From positions 19,062,307-19,126,306 of the forward strand of contig NC_026661.2 in NCBI RefSeq assembly GCF_000004075.3: a stretch of DNA of 64,000 nt, read 5' to 3'. Of the stretch, positions 27,701 through 40,000 are shown in pieces. The DNA comes from Cucumis sativus (Eukaryota > Streptophyta > Magnoliopsida > Cucurbitales > Cucurbitaceae). Each line of letters opens with the position of its first letter. Position 1 is the stretch's first letter. Below the pieces are notes generated by a model. It worked only from the letters and a program-made list of their open reading frames with translations, was not told the DNA's origin and did no database searches. Position numbers and translations under genes: made by a program.

Positions 27701-29692
27701 AAGAGTTTTCTTTTTCATTGTTTGTTTCATTATTTTTTAAGCTTCTGTGCTCGACATTCTCAGGTACATTAGCATCCTCAGAAATGATACTCAATTGGCC
27801 TCTCAAGAGTGACGCATCCTAAAGTGGAAAAAATTGTTTCAACATCAAGTAAAATGTATTGAATGAACATATGGCTTTCATCATGATATCTAAGTTCTCA
27901 AAGATGATCTAGGTGCAGAACAAAATAGAACTGGATGTCACTAAAAATGCCAAGCACACTAAAGGAATGGGAGAAAAAGTTAGCATGGACTACACAGTTA
28001 GGCAGAACTGTTACACAACAAGAGATATCAGATGTTACCACCTCTACATAACAACTCCCACAAAAAGTTAGAATAAAAGATTTTGTGGCCAATGATCTTC
28101 AGGCAATGAGTAAAAGGGTATATAGTCAATGATATTATCAAAAACTATCCTAGTTGTTTAGCAGGGACTCATATGAGTATGAAGCAAAAAGATATGATCC
28201 ATTACACCAAGAAATAGCATAATAAATGAAAAGGTTGAAGAACATATCAAAATGGTGGAAGTAACATGTTAATCATACTTCCAACTCAGATATGTCAATA
28301 GGCAACTTTTTATTGTTAATAATCCTTCTGTTTCACACACACACACCATCCAGTTTCACAATTACTAGTCTTGGGCCAATAAGTAGCCTAAAGGTCTATT
28401 GTCACCAGTTAAAACTTATAGCTAAATCTAAAAACTTTATCAAATTAGAGTGTCTAGCCCAAACTCTCAGATAAAAATATTTTGATAGATACAGAAGATG
28501 TTTTCCTCAGATAGGCAGATCAGTTTCATATGTTTTTCATGAGTATATTCACCGTCCCATCCCCAACCCCACCATGTTTGATTGCTATCCATTCCCGCAT
28601 TCCAAACTCCAACAACAGAAGGACAAGGCTATTTCCTTAAGAAACCCTCCAAAGACTTTCAAAATATCTTACGCTAACTAATAGATATGACAATATGAAA
28701 ACTTCACACTAAACCTTCCTTGATTGCAAATTGATGGATTTTTCTTCAAGAGAAAGAATTTGTTGCTGGAGTTTCAGCTACAGCACGATCAAACTTACCA
28801 TCGTTGCAACAGGATCACCAGATACTCTCAGTGGCCAAAAAGAAGACCTGGAATTGGGTTCTCGGATACCATTTTAACTTAGGCTACGGTAATTAGGAAT
28901 CTTGAACAAAACCAGCGCAAAAAAGAAAAGAAAGATCTTGTCCAACTACCAAGACGAACCGTAGTAATACCCTTCCTCGATCAGTTTTCTAGCAAATCTA
29001 ACAGAACTTAACTAATTAACTGAGCAGAATCCAATTACAGCTTGTAACTGAATAATAACATTATATCAGAAAGTAGTTAGCATTAAAGACCTTTGACCTC
29101 GAAAACGCAAAAAGAAAAAAAAAAAAAAAAACCTAATGCATTCATGATCCTAACAAGTGAATAATTCTTCGAATGTAAAGTAACCCAGATAAATTACCAT
29201 CTTTTGGGGAACAATCCACTTGCCATCAACCCAATCCTGATGCAGCCTCAAGTGGTTCCCCTGAAAATCCATGACATGCATTGGGTTCTTAAAGAAAACA
29301 GAGTACCCCCCATCTTCCAAAACCTTACAAACCACACCAGTCCACCATCCATCTTTATCAGTCGCATCAACAATGTCGCATTCCTCGAAATCCTTAGCAG
29401 CAGTATCAGGAGGCAAAGGCCTCAAACTAAGAGCATCAACATGCTCCTTCAAAGGGGTAGATCCGTCTTCAGTGACAAGGGTTTTGTACTCAACTAAAGC
29501 TTTTTTCTTCTTAGAAGGAGAAAATATAGTGGGTAGCTTCAAAATGGTAGCTTTGAATAAGGCGCCTTTGAAGCCTTCTTCATCGATGGAGACCTCGATT
29601 TCAGAGCCGACTGTGAAGGGGAACTGATGAAGACGATGGTTGTTGGGGTGATGAATGTGAGTGTTAGTTGAAGGGGATCCAAATTCCCCCAT
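21710..29692 (-). CDS. Agenet/Tudor - AT-hook - DUF724 protein, nine exons
   Basis: Exons, in transcript order on the minus strand: 29692-29198, 27818-27363, 26963-26852, 26782-26592, 24226-24155, 23026-22936, 22842-22780, 22629-22492 and 22410-21710. They give 772 residues. Residues ~27-155 form a tandem Agenet (plant Tudor) module, with the typical EVSIDEEGFKGALF and DGWWTGVV words. Next come a basic Ser/Arg-rich linker, two AT-hooks with the core RGRP (434-437, encoded as K-R-G-R-P-R-K, and again at 458-461), and a C-terminal DUF724 domain from ~585 (VKNSPVW). A predicted coiled coil lies at ~690-750. DUF724 proteins are plant-specific. Some are linked to RNA or chromatin binding and growth, but the biochemical role is not settled. 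The AT-hooks imply binding to AT-rich DNA here. The two AT-hook exons are a duplication. The start is the first ATG before the Agenet module. The exon 1-2 join and the exon 9 acceptor (an alternative lies 6 bp on) are the least certain points. Confidence 0.87.
22936..23110 (-). repeat. Duplicated AT-hook exon, copy B (with flanking intron)
   Basis: Exon 23026-22936 encodes E-I-E-Q-Q-Q-A-S then K-R-K-R-G-R-P-R-K. The adjoining intron to ~23110 shares 'cctatcaaact', 'gcacact', 'gtaaat' and 'gccaaatctca' with copy A in the same order. The coding and intron similarity together show descent from one duplication. Confidence 0.85.
23985..24140. repeat. Segment shared with NFU intron 1 (copy 1)
   Basis: This DUF724 intron segment shares 'accaat(t/c)ttgtggg(t/a)gatttggtatat', a '(t/g)ggacat.(a/g)gtgg' word and '(a/g)gactg(a/c)aga' with 32215-32345 in the same order. 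I read them as two copies of one dispersed retroposon of unknown class. Confidence 0.5.
24155..24312 (-). repeat. Duplicated AT-hook exon, copy A (with flanking intron)
   Basis: Exon 24226-24155 encodes E-P-Q-Q-Q-E-A-T then R-R-K-R-G-R-P-R-K, in phase 0 at both ends. It lies 1200 bp from copy B (acceptors at 24226 and 23026). Adding a phase-0 exon does not shift the frame, which helps explain why the duplication was kept. Confidence 0.85.
25857..26475 (-). mobile_element. 5'-truncated LINE (non-LTR retrotransposon) fragment in a DUF724 intron
   Basis: On the minus strand, 26470-26288 reads as a reverse-transcriptase fragment with the L1-type words FKINRNKCQILGLN and a degraded 'LGLPLG' (here HGPPLGD). 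A 'KGGR-T' block follows at ~26250 in another frame. The 3' end at ~25857-25870 is a poly-A tail (poly-T on the plus strand) preceded by a 'gtatgcccttgtatt' word. The frame is broken by stops and shifts, so the element is dead. It has the same orientation as its host gene and is removed with the intron. Confidence 0.7.
28155..28290. repeat. Segment shared with an SWC4 intron (copy 1)
   Basis: The segment shares 'catatgagtatg(a/t)agcaaaaagat', 'ttacaccaa', 'ataataaatga(a/c)aagg' and 'acatatcaaa' with 39480-39595, in the same order. It is a dispersed repeat in introns of two neighbouring genes. Its class is unknown. Confidence 0.6.
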
Positions 29693-30931
29693 TTCGTGGT
29701 GGCGGTTCTAAATAAAAAAAAAAAAGGAAAAAACCCTTGAAATTTTGGATTTTTGGATTCGGTATACGTTTAAAATCCGTTGCTGTCCATTTTTGGATAA
29801 AGGGAAATGGATAGTACAGTCTCTTGGGAAGGCGTAGACTCACTATGGAAATATCCGGCAGAGTTGCTTTGTTTTACATCAAAGGATGAACACCATTACA
29901 TTCCATTTTTCTTCTTTATACTACATTTTGAGCTTGGTTTGCTTTGAGAGGATTAAATTTTAACCTGAAATCTAGTTTTGAAAACAAAATACATCCTCTC
30001 ACTTGTAGTCAAAATAGTTGAGATTTTTTGGACATTAGATTATAGGTTAAATAATGTGAAATAAATTCTAACTTTGTTTGAATCTCTTCAAGACATTAGA
30101 TTATTGTCTTATTTATGCTCGACTAGGTGAGACTTGTTGTCCATATGCCATTTGTTTCTTGCTCTTTTTATGTTTTGTACAATTCAAGCAAAATGCTACT
30201 CGAGTGTGTTTTTGACTTCTTTTTTCATTTATAATGATATGTCAAGTCCAATATATTTCTTCTCTTTTTCAAACTTTTTTAGAGTATAGCTAACTACACA
30301 TGTGTCTTAATCAAACTTAAATGAAAAGAAATAATAAAACAGCTTTCTTGACTTTGATCAAGATGATTTATGCCATAACATGATGTTTTCTTGAAAAATA
30401 TGAGTTTGTTATTAAACATTTTAAGATGGGAATAAATTTATCATTTGGCAAACTCAAATATATATATATAAATATTGTAGCACCATGAGTAGAAAAAATA
30501 TATTTTTAGAAACAATAATAAGTTCGGATTGATTCAAGTTGTTTTTGGTGAATCTATGAACCAACCCAATCATTCTAAAAGATTTTTATTTTCTTAATCT
30601 AATTGATCCCAAATGAATTAACAATGGGTTAGGTTGGATTGATTGAGTTTTTCAATTCATTTTTTTTCTAAATCATCCCGAGTTTACGTAGTTATAAATT
30701 TCTCTTTGTTGTTCTATATAAATATATATATATATGTGTGTGTCTATATATATTTTAAGGAAAAGAATCAGCCAAGTGTTGAAAACTAAAAATATTCTTC
30801 AATTGCAATGTCTCTAAAATCGTCAAATACCAATAAATAGCAATTTTACACGAAAAGCCCTCCTTGGAGTGTGCTGCAGAACAACTACAACCTCATCATC
30901 GCCTAGATTCCTCTTCGTTTCTTCTTCATTA
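29693..30931. promoter_or_regulatory. Divergent promoter region between the DUF724 (-) and NFU (+) genes
   Basis: This 1.24-kb interval separates two start codons pointing away from each other, so it must contain both promoters. It holds A/T-rich DNA and small (TA)n runs near 30460 and 30725. No clear TATA box at a proper distance from either ATG is visible. There is no gene inside. Confidence 0.6.
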
Positions 30932-33086
30932 ATGGCGTCCTTAACTACCTCCGGCCTCCTCAAAACCCCTCTTAAGAATTCCCAATCTCCTGCAAATTCT
31001 CTCCAATATCCACCTTTTGCTTATGGGCAACATCAACTGCCCGTTTCCCTCAAAAGGGCTTTTCCCGGACGAGCCATTAGAGCTTCACCTTCGAATTCGG
31101 GTCCATCCACGACCTCCTCACCAGGGCTGTACTCCGCTCAGAAATTTGAATTGACCATTGGAAACGTGGACTTGGTTCTTGAGGACGTAAGGCCTTATCT
31201 AATTGCAGATGGAGGAAATGTCGATGTTGTTTCTGTTGAAGATGGAGTAGTTTCCCTCAAACTCGTTGGTGGGTAGATTTCTTGTCTCGTTGAATTGAAT
31301 GGGTTTGTTTTAATTTCCCTTGTTAATTTAATTTTTTGTGTTGAAATTTTTGTTACTTATAAATTGGTTGTTGTTGGGGTATGTTCTTTGGTGTTTCTAT
31401 AGTTTAGCAAATTGTGTTGAATATCTTTTACACATTATGGTATTTAGTAGTATCTGCACTTTAGAGATTTGAGTCTAATTCATTTCTTTCATCGAAGCAA
31501 TCCTGGGATCGTATGGTTTAGGACAAAGTTGATATCTTTGTGATTCTCGGTCTGAGTATGCCCCTTCAGCCCATCTCTTTTTACATAGCCAAATAGTTGG
31601 TGTATGCTTTCTCGACGCTGGCCCGATAGAAGTGATTCCTTTTTCTCAAAAAGAATGGTCTCTTTCTTAGCATTACTGTAACCCATTTGGTCTTAGTCGT
31701 CTTGTGTGGAAGGAGCGAGATGACAGAGATTTTGCTCTCACCCCTGTCCGACCACCCGATTGGTGAAGACTCGGAACAAACCACCCCGCTTTGGGAGACA
31801 ACGAAGACTTTACTCGATGTCTTGATCCATCCGTAGTCTGCTAATCTGATCCCAACGTCTTTAATTCTGACGAGCTTGTCTCGGAGAGATCTCTATCTTT
31901 TGTTTGTTACACAACACTGAAGGCTCCACTAGAAAAGGAAGGAAAAAGGAAAATACCTCCAATGAGAAATCTCAAGATCAAGATTAGTAGTGCTGCAGTT
32001 CTATTTACAATCTTAAACTTTCCTAACTACAATCTTCCTCCATTAGCACTGAATCTATTGGAAATTTTGAACAGTTTAGACTTGGGCAGATGGATATGAT
32101 TTTCCTTTCCTTATATGAGGGTCTTTCCAATGAAAAGGATTTACCAGAGAATAGATGATTTGATATCTATCTTTAAAGAAAACCACGAAAAGGATCCTTA
32201 ATTTCACTTGTTTGTGAACACTTTTAACCAATCTTGTGGGAGATTTGGTATATATCTAACAGGAATGTTTCTCAGGACATGGGTGGGGTTCTCATGACAT
32301 TTGAAGGGACTGCAGACTGATGTGGCCTTTCGGTTTCTTTCCTGCATATACTAGTTGGAGTACATTTGTTTTGTTGTCTTGGTCTAGGTAAGTTTTGGAC
32401 AGCACCATCATCTTGTACATGTTACTGGTGTGTTTTATCTGTTTCTTATCAAGTAAGGTGAAAAAGGTCTCCTTGAACTAAATGGCAAAAGGAAGTCTTG
32501 TAACCCTCACTTTCATCGAAAAGGGTGTGAGTAAGAACTTTGTTGATTTGATGTTTAACTGCTTTGTATTCCCATGAAGTCATGAACAAAAAGTAATAAT
32601 GATAAACATTTTTAACTAAAAATGTTTGAATCGATCTTCAGGAGCATGCGGTAGCTGCCCTAGCTCAACAACGACCATGAAGATGGGGATCGAACGTGTA
32701 CTAAAGGAGAAGTTTGGAGATTCAGTGAAGGAAATATGCCAAGTATATGATGAAGAACCAAAGGAGACTACACCTGAGGTGAGTTTTCTGCAGACGAGCG
32801 AATACAAAATTGGCTGATGTCAAAATTCAAACAAAAACAAAGTGAGCTGATTTAGTTAGGCAATTTAGTATTAATCCTGGATGTTGCACAAATTCAGGCA
32901 GTAAACAGTCACCTTGACATATTGAGGCCAGCCATAAGGAACTACGGTGGGAGCGTGGAAGTAATATCAATTAATGGTGGCGATTGCCTGGTCAAGTATG
33001 AGGGTCCTGAATCTATTGGTACAGGAGTTAAAGCAGCCATTAAGGAGAGATTCCCAGATATTACAAACGTTGTGTTTTCAAGCTAA
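30932..33086 (+). CDS. Plastid NFU-domain iron-sulfur scaffold protein, three exons
   Basis: Exons 30932-31268, 32642-32778 and 32898-33086 give 220 residues, against 231-236 in Arabidopsis NFU1-3. NFU proteins receive Fe-S clusters from the SUF assembly machinery in the plastid stroma and pass them to client proteins, including photosystem I factors. Residues 1-~60 are Ser/Thr-rich with few acids, like a chloroplast transit peptide. The first NFU domain (~70-145) holds VRPYLIADGGN and the cluster-binding C-G-S-C (Cys115 and Cys118). A second NFU-like domain (~160-220) lacks the CxxC, the usual layout of plastid NFU1-3. The ATG shown is the first in frame; the GTG upstream is not a plausible start. 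Exon 1 must end at 31268, because the next GT (31273) would bring a stop in exon 2. I cannot tell which of NFU1, NFU2 or NFU3 it matches. Confidence 0.95.
31269..32641 (+). other. NFU intron 1 with retroposon debris
   Basis: The first ~200 bp is ordinary T-rich intron. From ~31490 to ~31910 the base composition rises towards balance and open frames appear on the minus strand, as in a decayed transposon. I could not name its class. The segment 32215-32345 is shared with the DUF724 intron at 23985-24140. Confidence 0.5.
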
Positions 33087-34087
33087 CCTTTCCTCAGGTT
33101 TCTGAAGCAAAGAGAATATGTATAGCTGCTTCATTTATTGAAAAGTTGGTGCTCATCTTTTTCATAGGCATGTAATGATCTCTTTTCCAATAAATGTTAT
33201 ATATTATTGATAGCCATATCTTATGCTCATAGAAAGGAAGTGCACTTATTTTAAAAGGGTAAACATTGTTCACACAAAATTTTGTTCTGATATAGCAGAT
33301 TTACATTAACCTTATATCCTTGGACCAAGATTATTTTCTCTGTAAATTACCAGAGCCTCAACTGGCAACATACTCCTGCTAATATATGTAGATTGTTCAT
33401 TTTAAAAAAAAAATTTACATCATCATTCTTTTAAATCTACTGAAAATGGTACGATCCAACGAATACTGGTATACAAAAATGGAAGTAATGAAAGAAAAAA
33501 AAAAGTTGTTTCTCCTCATTTCTGGGTCCATTTACATATAATACACCATCATATAAGAGAACTATCCTGCTGACTCTGCGAGCAGAAAGATAAAACTAGC
33601 TAATAGATGTAAGCAAACCAGAGCTTTGGCTTCGTGATGAAGATAAAATGAAGGAAACAGACCGCTGTTAACTCGATTCCACAGATGCTAATGACTCCAC
33701 AGATGAGGAAATCACGCGTCTTAACCACACCAGCATCAAAGTTCAGTTCAGATAACAGTTCAGTTCAGATAACGATGCTCCAAAAGCTAAATTATATTCT
33801 TCAGAGTCTTCCAGCAAAAGCCGCCAGCCTCCTTTTAGATGCATATCATTGTAATTAAAATTGTAAAGATGATGAAACAATACAACAGCCATCTTAGATT
33901 TACATTCACTAAAATATCATTAATGTTCCAAATCAAATACACCAATCGGGTGGAGATGAGGTTCTACTTCATGGACCTCTTTTCTTTTATTTCATTCAAA
34001 AGGTTAAAGAAAAGAGAAAAAGGAGAAGATATTTTAGCAATATTAGAGATATAACCATATGTATGAAGTTCTAACATACCTGGAGGA
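33087..34087. other. Convergent 3' intergenic between NFU and SWC4
   Basis: It holds the two facing 3' UTRs. A perfect 17-bp tandem duplication built on 'agttcagttcagataac' lies at about 33740-33774. No gene is visible. Confidence 0.6.
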
Positions 34088-37000
34088 TCACAGATCGGAT
34101 CCCTTCTGTTTTCTTGGCCTTTTAGATTGAGCTGGTGATGATGGAGCTTCAGATAATCTTCCAGTGGCCTAACAATGAGGAAGAAAAAGTAATCAATAAG
34201 AAAAATAATTTGTCACACAAAACAAGATTAATAGTTGACAAACATACCTTGCGTTTTTGATCCCGTTTACCAAACCTTTCCCCTAGCACAAGAAAAACTT
34301 ACATGTAAGTGAACTCCCATGCGCAACAAAAGTAATCAAGTTCCATTTTGAGGGAAATAACGTAAAAACTTCATTTATAACTCTTGCTTGTATTGGACTA
34401 GATCCCTGAATATAAACGTACGTTTCAAATTTCTTCTTTCCTTTTTTCCAGAAAAAAGATGGAAACTAATATCACTGAAGAATTAAATGTACAGAATCTC
34501 TTGGGAAGTGAGAATTATGTTGCAAATAATCAAATCTACATTTTTAAAACAATGAATGGGAATAGATAGCTTCATAGGCGTGAACTAAGAGTCGCACGTG
34601 ACAAGAGGGGGAAGGACACTCTGAAATAGATGCAGCATGCAGTGATATAGAAGTTCTAATTTAGAGTATCCATTTACCTCCAAAACTCACAGAATCAGCA
34701 ATAAAAGTGCGATCCTGCACAAGAGCATGACAAGAATGCTGTTAGCAGAGGAAGAGTCACAGATTCACAGATATGAGAAATTACAGTGCTCACGTAAGCT
34801 GAGTAGATCTACTGACCTTAGGTGTGCCAGGTGCCTCAGTGTATGGACTGTCACGGAAAGAAGAACCTTCTGCCTCCTTATTTTGCAACTGTTTGAAAAA
34901 AAACAGGAAATATACAACAAAAATTAAAATTAACTATGTTAAAGGCATATAGCATGATCAAAGGATTCCATTAAACAGAATTCCCTCTGAATGAAAAGAA
35001 ATGAATTATTAAATCTACTGTTTCTGTGATTGGGATGTTAATGCAAATTTGATGCGCATAAGTTTGCTACAGCTGGGACATGCATATGGAAAAAAAATAA
35101 CTGTACCTGCTTTTGAAGATTCAGTAGAGTCAATATTTCTTTTCTTAATTCAAGATGCTCTGCACAGACAGCTTTTGTTGGAACCCTGGGTTTTAAATTA
35201 ACCTATTTCCAAATAATAATTAAAAAAAGAAAAAAAACAACTTTTGTGAGTGATTAATATGGTAACTTAGTAACTCTAGAACATGAAGAGCATTCGGGAA
35301 TTGACTTTAGAAGAAAGTCTAACATAGTGACAAAAAACACAATATGCTTGATTCAACACATGAGACAGGCATAACATTACTTATAAATTTATGAGAACCA
35401 AAAGAGTTTTGAAATTATTCTCTTCTACACTTGCTTCCAATTGTAACTAGTTTTTCGTTTTTTCTTTTTATTTTAAAATATAAAAAAAATATGATATTGT
35501 CAATATTTAATTAGGTGTTCACAATAGCAAAGAGTAAAAATTCGAAACAGAGAATTTTAATTTGCCCCGTCGTTTCTTTCTTCTCATGAGCTGCTAGGAA
35601 ATTGATATCAATATTAGTTCTTCCACAATGCTTTACTTCATGAGAAAATGAGTATTTGGATTTAACAAAAGCCAGAATCTTAACTAACCGAAAGATCTTG
35701 TAATGTCTGTTCAACTCGCTTGATGGTTCGAAGGCCAGCAGATGAGCTTGCAGCTTGTACCATTTGCTCGAGTGCATATGTTCTCAAGTATACAGGAAGC
35801 TGAAATGTAGGGACAGTCATCAGGACCAAATTTTCAAATTTCATATACTGGTCTAGATCAACAAAGCTCTGAGAGCAAACTCCAGCACAAAAACCTCTTT
35901 GACAGAAATATCAAAATAAAATTGAAAAACAAAAAATAAAAGGCTTCTAGATATACACAGGCAAAAGCAAAGATTTCCTTTAGTCTGTATACCATGCGAA
36001 GAGAAGCAAGAGTAGAAGCATTATCTGCCACTACGGTTGAAGGTACGGCTGCTGGAGGAGGGGGCTGCACATTGGATATAGATGGTACGTTATCTCCAGG
36101 AACGACAACCCTTTCAGTAACTTCTGGGACAGCATTTGAAGTGACAGGCAACTCAGATTCTTCAGCCACCTAAAATTAATGAAACCAAGATGATAAACCA
36201 GCTCTATTTATAATATGGAATTATTATTTTTTTTACAAATCATCCACAAGATTCTATAGAACTTAGCTAAAATTGGGATCCATTTTGAAACTGCAAACGT
36301 AACTAATGAAAGATAAGTAGGAGAAGTAGATATTGTGAGAGACCAATACCACTAAGAAATTACACTACTAAAATAAGTTTCCTGAAAGTATCTACGTGCA
36401 AACGCCAAACGGAAGGTAACAGTGTTTGCATCCCTAACCTAAATATTATTTTAAAGAACGGGTATAGACCATTTACAAAGATAGTGCGGATATACTTAAA
36501 AAGCAAAAGGCATGATGGTAAAAAGAAGAGAGAAAAATTTAGCTTTGACAGCGTGTACCCTGAAAGATAAGTAGTGCAAAAATTCGATGAAGTAATTAAC
36601 CGTACATGATATTTATAATACTAACACTTTTATGGCACAATAACTTAAGTAAAACCTAGAGGTTAATAATGCAATTTCTTTCAGCCATGAAATCCTGCAA
36701 TGTCAGTCCCGGAGTAGACCTGTGATCTGCTTTGTGCATTCATGTCCTAAAACCTAAAAAAATTACTATATAGAAGCTAACTCACTCTTTCAGCTTTGCG
36801 TGCTTCAGTTATTTTTTTTGCCTCAGCAAGAACCTGGGACAATAAAAAGTAAAAAAGATTTGGACTTAACCACATATATATACATTAATTCATTACTGGG
36901 TCTTTACTAAAATGTAAAAGAATCAAAACCTCTGCATCTTTTCGTTCTTGCTGTTTTGTTTGGGAGAGAACCATGGACAATGCCCGTTTGCGCTCAATCT

Positions 37001-40000
37001 CTTGTGAGACGTTGTAAGGATCCTTAATATAAAAAAAAAAAAAAAATCATGCAGAATGTTAATTTACAAAGCAAATTCCTTGATCATTTAGAGGAAATTG
37101 ATATCCAAGAACTCCAATCTAAATAGGTAACATTGAAAATAGACCTAATACAAAAACTGCGTACCTTGGCGGGAGTATTTCCTGAACTCTCCCGAGATAT
37201 TGATCCTCTAGCAGCCACAATTGCTCTTGATACTATAAACATATAATATTACAGTATAAGTTTTCATTAATCACACGTGCATTTGCAAACCATCCAAAAC
37301 AAGTATATTAAAAATCAACAGCACAAATTGACAACCTAAGTGAAAACGAGAAGTACATGCCATAATAGACCAAAAAAGGCTATATTTACCACGATAATAC
37401 CGCTCCTTCAGTTCCTCCACTGTCCTTGCTGATGGAAACCTGTCGGCTATCACAATGAAGCGAAGATCAAACCGTTCGCACAAATCAAATAATTGATCTG
37501 TCTCCTCCTTTGTCCATGACTGAAAACATTTTAAAAGTAAATATCTCCACCACAAAAAAAAAAGAAAAGGAAAAAGGGAACAGTAATCTAGAGTCTAATA
37601 CATATATGCAATAGTGAAAGAATTGATGCTTCTAATTTAGATTCATGGTTTCGTTTTTAGGCTTGAACATTGTTGAATAGCCTTCTTTAAATTTTTCTTT
37701 TTTTTAAAAAAAGTTGACCACATCTCTTTGATCTTCTTTTTTACTATATCTTAAAAAATATAGTAAAAAGATACAATTGACATGAAGTAAAATCTGTAGA
37801 AAATGTATGTTAAAATCAACAAACAATAATTTCTTAGGGGAAACACTTCATCCAACAGGCTTTAACAAAATTACAATAAAGACGGAAAATATGGTGGCAT
37901 GGTATGACTATGAAGAGAAGGATAAGTTATTATCTAGGATATAAACACACAAACTATGACGGTGTCAAAACTTAAAATTTTAAGCTGTAAGCCTAAAGAG
38001 TCTCGATGGCAATTTTTTCCCCCAAAAAAGGAGCCTCAAGGCATGAGTATTTACCATAATAACTTAAAAATGCTACATATCACGAAACTTTGTGTTTTGT
38101 GTGTGTATGAGAAAGAGATATTTTTATGTTTTTCATTAAAAATACAGGACAAATATACCCACAGCGTCTTTCAAATACTTCTCGTACTCCTCATCCGTGT
38201 ATTTGACAACTTCAACAGACTGCACCACATTCAAAGAATAAAATATGTTTCACTAAGAATAAGTAATATAGATATTGGTGCTTAATTTTTCAAGAAATGG
38301 TTAACTTTTAAAATTATCAGCGAGTTCTAGGACACATTCTAATTGCAAGCAAAATCAAAGGAATCAACTAATACAATTTTCTTGAATCTATAATTAATGT
38401 GGTTGTTTCTTGCGATAAATGCTCCTCTGCCATCAACTTATATAGCTTTTCCATACTCCTCTTCAATTGGAGATGTTTTTTGTCATACAACTTCTAGGGT
38501 CTCCCTTTTGTAATTCCATACTATCAATAAATTTATTTCTTTTTTTAAAAAAATGAGAAGCTTTACAGACAGGGATCTTAGAACCAAGTTTACCATTCAG
38601 ATTGTGTTCAGACTTCATGATCATCTGTTGCCAAAGATTAAGGATTTTTTTGGGAGATCGTGCTTCAAGGTACTTGGATCATCATCTTGAGATCGCTCGG
38701 CCTAAACCAACTAAACCAATGTGCACCTCTATCCCACTCCATTTACAACAAATCACCATAACAACTTCTGTTTTTTTTTCTTAAATCCATATCTAATTAG
38801 TATTATACTTTTAACACGCTAATTCCTCGGTCTATCCTAGTAGTATCCCAAAGAGTAAAAACCAAGCTATCCAAGTTACTAGAGTAAAAACCAAGAGGAT
38901 TCTAACTTAATTATAACCGGATGATAAGTGGAAAAGCAAGAACAATTGGAGGATCTTTTCTCATCACTTGGAATCTAACTGATATTTCATACTCAGAAGG
39001 TTTCCGCACATAAGGGGTCAATAATATTTTCAGTGCACCACAAAAGCCAATGATACATCAGAAGTGTCAACAAAAATATCACCAATAGCATAAATACTAA
39101 CGATAAGGATGTGAATATATGAAAACGGTGTGGAATACTTAATTATAATTTATAAATTCCTTCTGTTTCAGAATTATCCATCACCTTTCTTTTTCTTGAG
39201 CAAGATGAAAATCCATCAATGTCAATATTTTACTATAAAATTGACTTCAAAATCTTTCAGCATTAATGCTTACCTTCTTGCTCAAAACCATGGTGAGCTT
39301 TAACCATACATGTAGAATATAAATTGACCAATATATGAAAAAGAAAATTACTGGTATGTTGGAGACTTGGAGTTACTTATTGTTATTATTTTTCTTTTAT
39401 AAGGAACACTTTCTTTGATATATAAAATTACAGAAGAGTTATACAATTCATGGTATTCAATAAGGTAACTCAGTTGGTAAGAAGGGATGCATATGAGTAT
39501 GTAGCAAAAAGATTCGAACTTTTACACCAATATACAGAATAATAAATGACAAGGTCAAAAAAATGGATGTCAATGACATATCAAACTTCCAGTTTCTGTC
39601 TAAGCAGGGAAAACAGTTTTAACTTCAAATTTCTACTTAAAAGAACACAATACAACCCACCAGCAAATAAAAAGGACTAGGCCTTACCTTGTTGTACTTT
39701 GCAAAAGAATAGTCCCCTGTTGGTGGAATGCCATTTACAACTCTAACCTACAAACAGAAAAATTGAGAGGGAAGGAGAGAGAAGTGACTGAGTTTGAATA
39801 AGAACAAAATCAATTAAAATATCCACGATTCATAGAGGTGCCAAAGCCTACCCAATGGTAAAGCTGCAGATTATCCTTTCTAGCAGAATTTGAAAAAGGA
39901 AGCCACTGCCACGTAATCTGAAAGAAAATCACTAGACCATTATAAGAATGATCTGAATTCAAACATGAGGGAATGTGTAAGGGCAATACAAATACAATAA

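Noticed and set aside
28797..28860. Possible extra DUF724 exon on the minus strand ending ...SGDPVATM before a good 'gtaagt' donor
   Set aside because: No AG acceptor places it in frame after exon 1 (phase 0), an in-frame stop lies just upstream, and exon 1 joins exon 2 (27818) directly in phase 0 without it.
31268..31273. Use of the second GT (31273) as the NFU exon 1 donor
   Set aside because: It would bring an in-frame stop within a few codons of exon 2. The GT at 31269 restores the conserved L-x-G-A-C-G-S-C junction.
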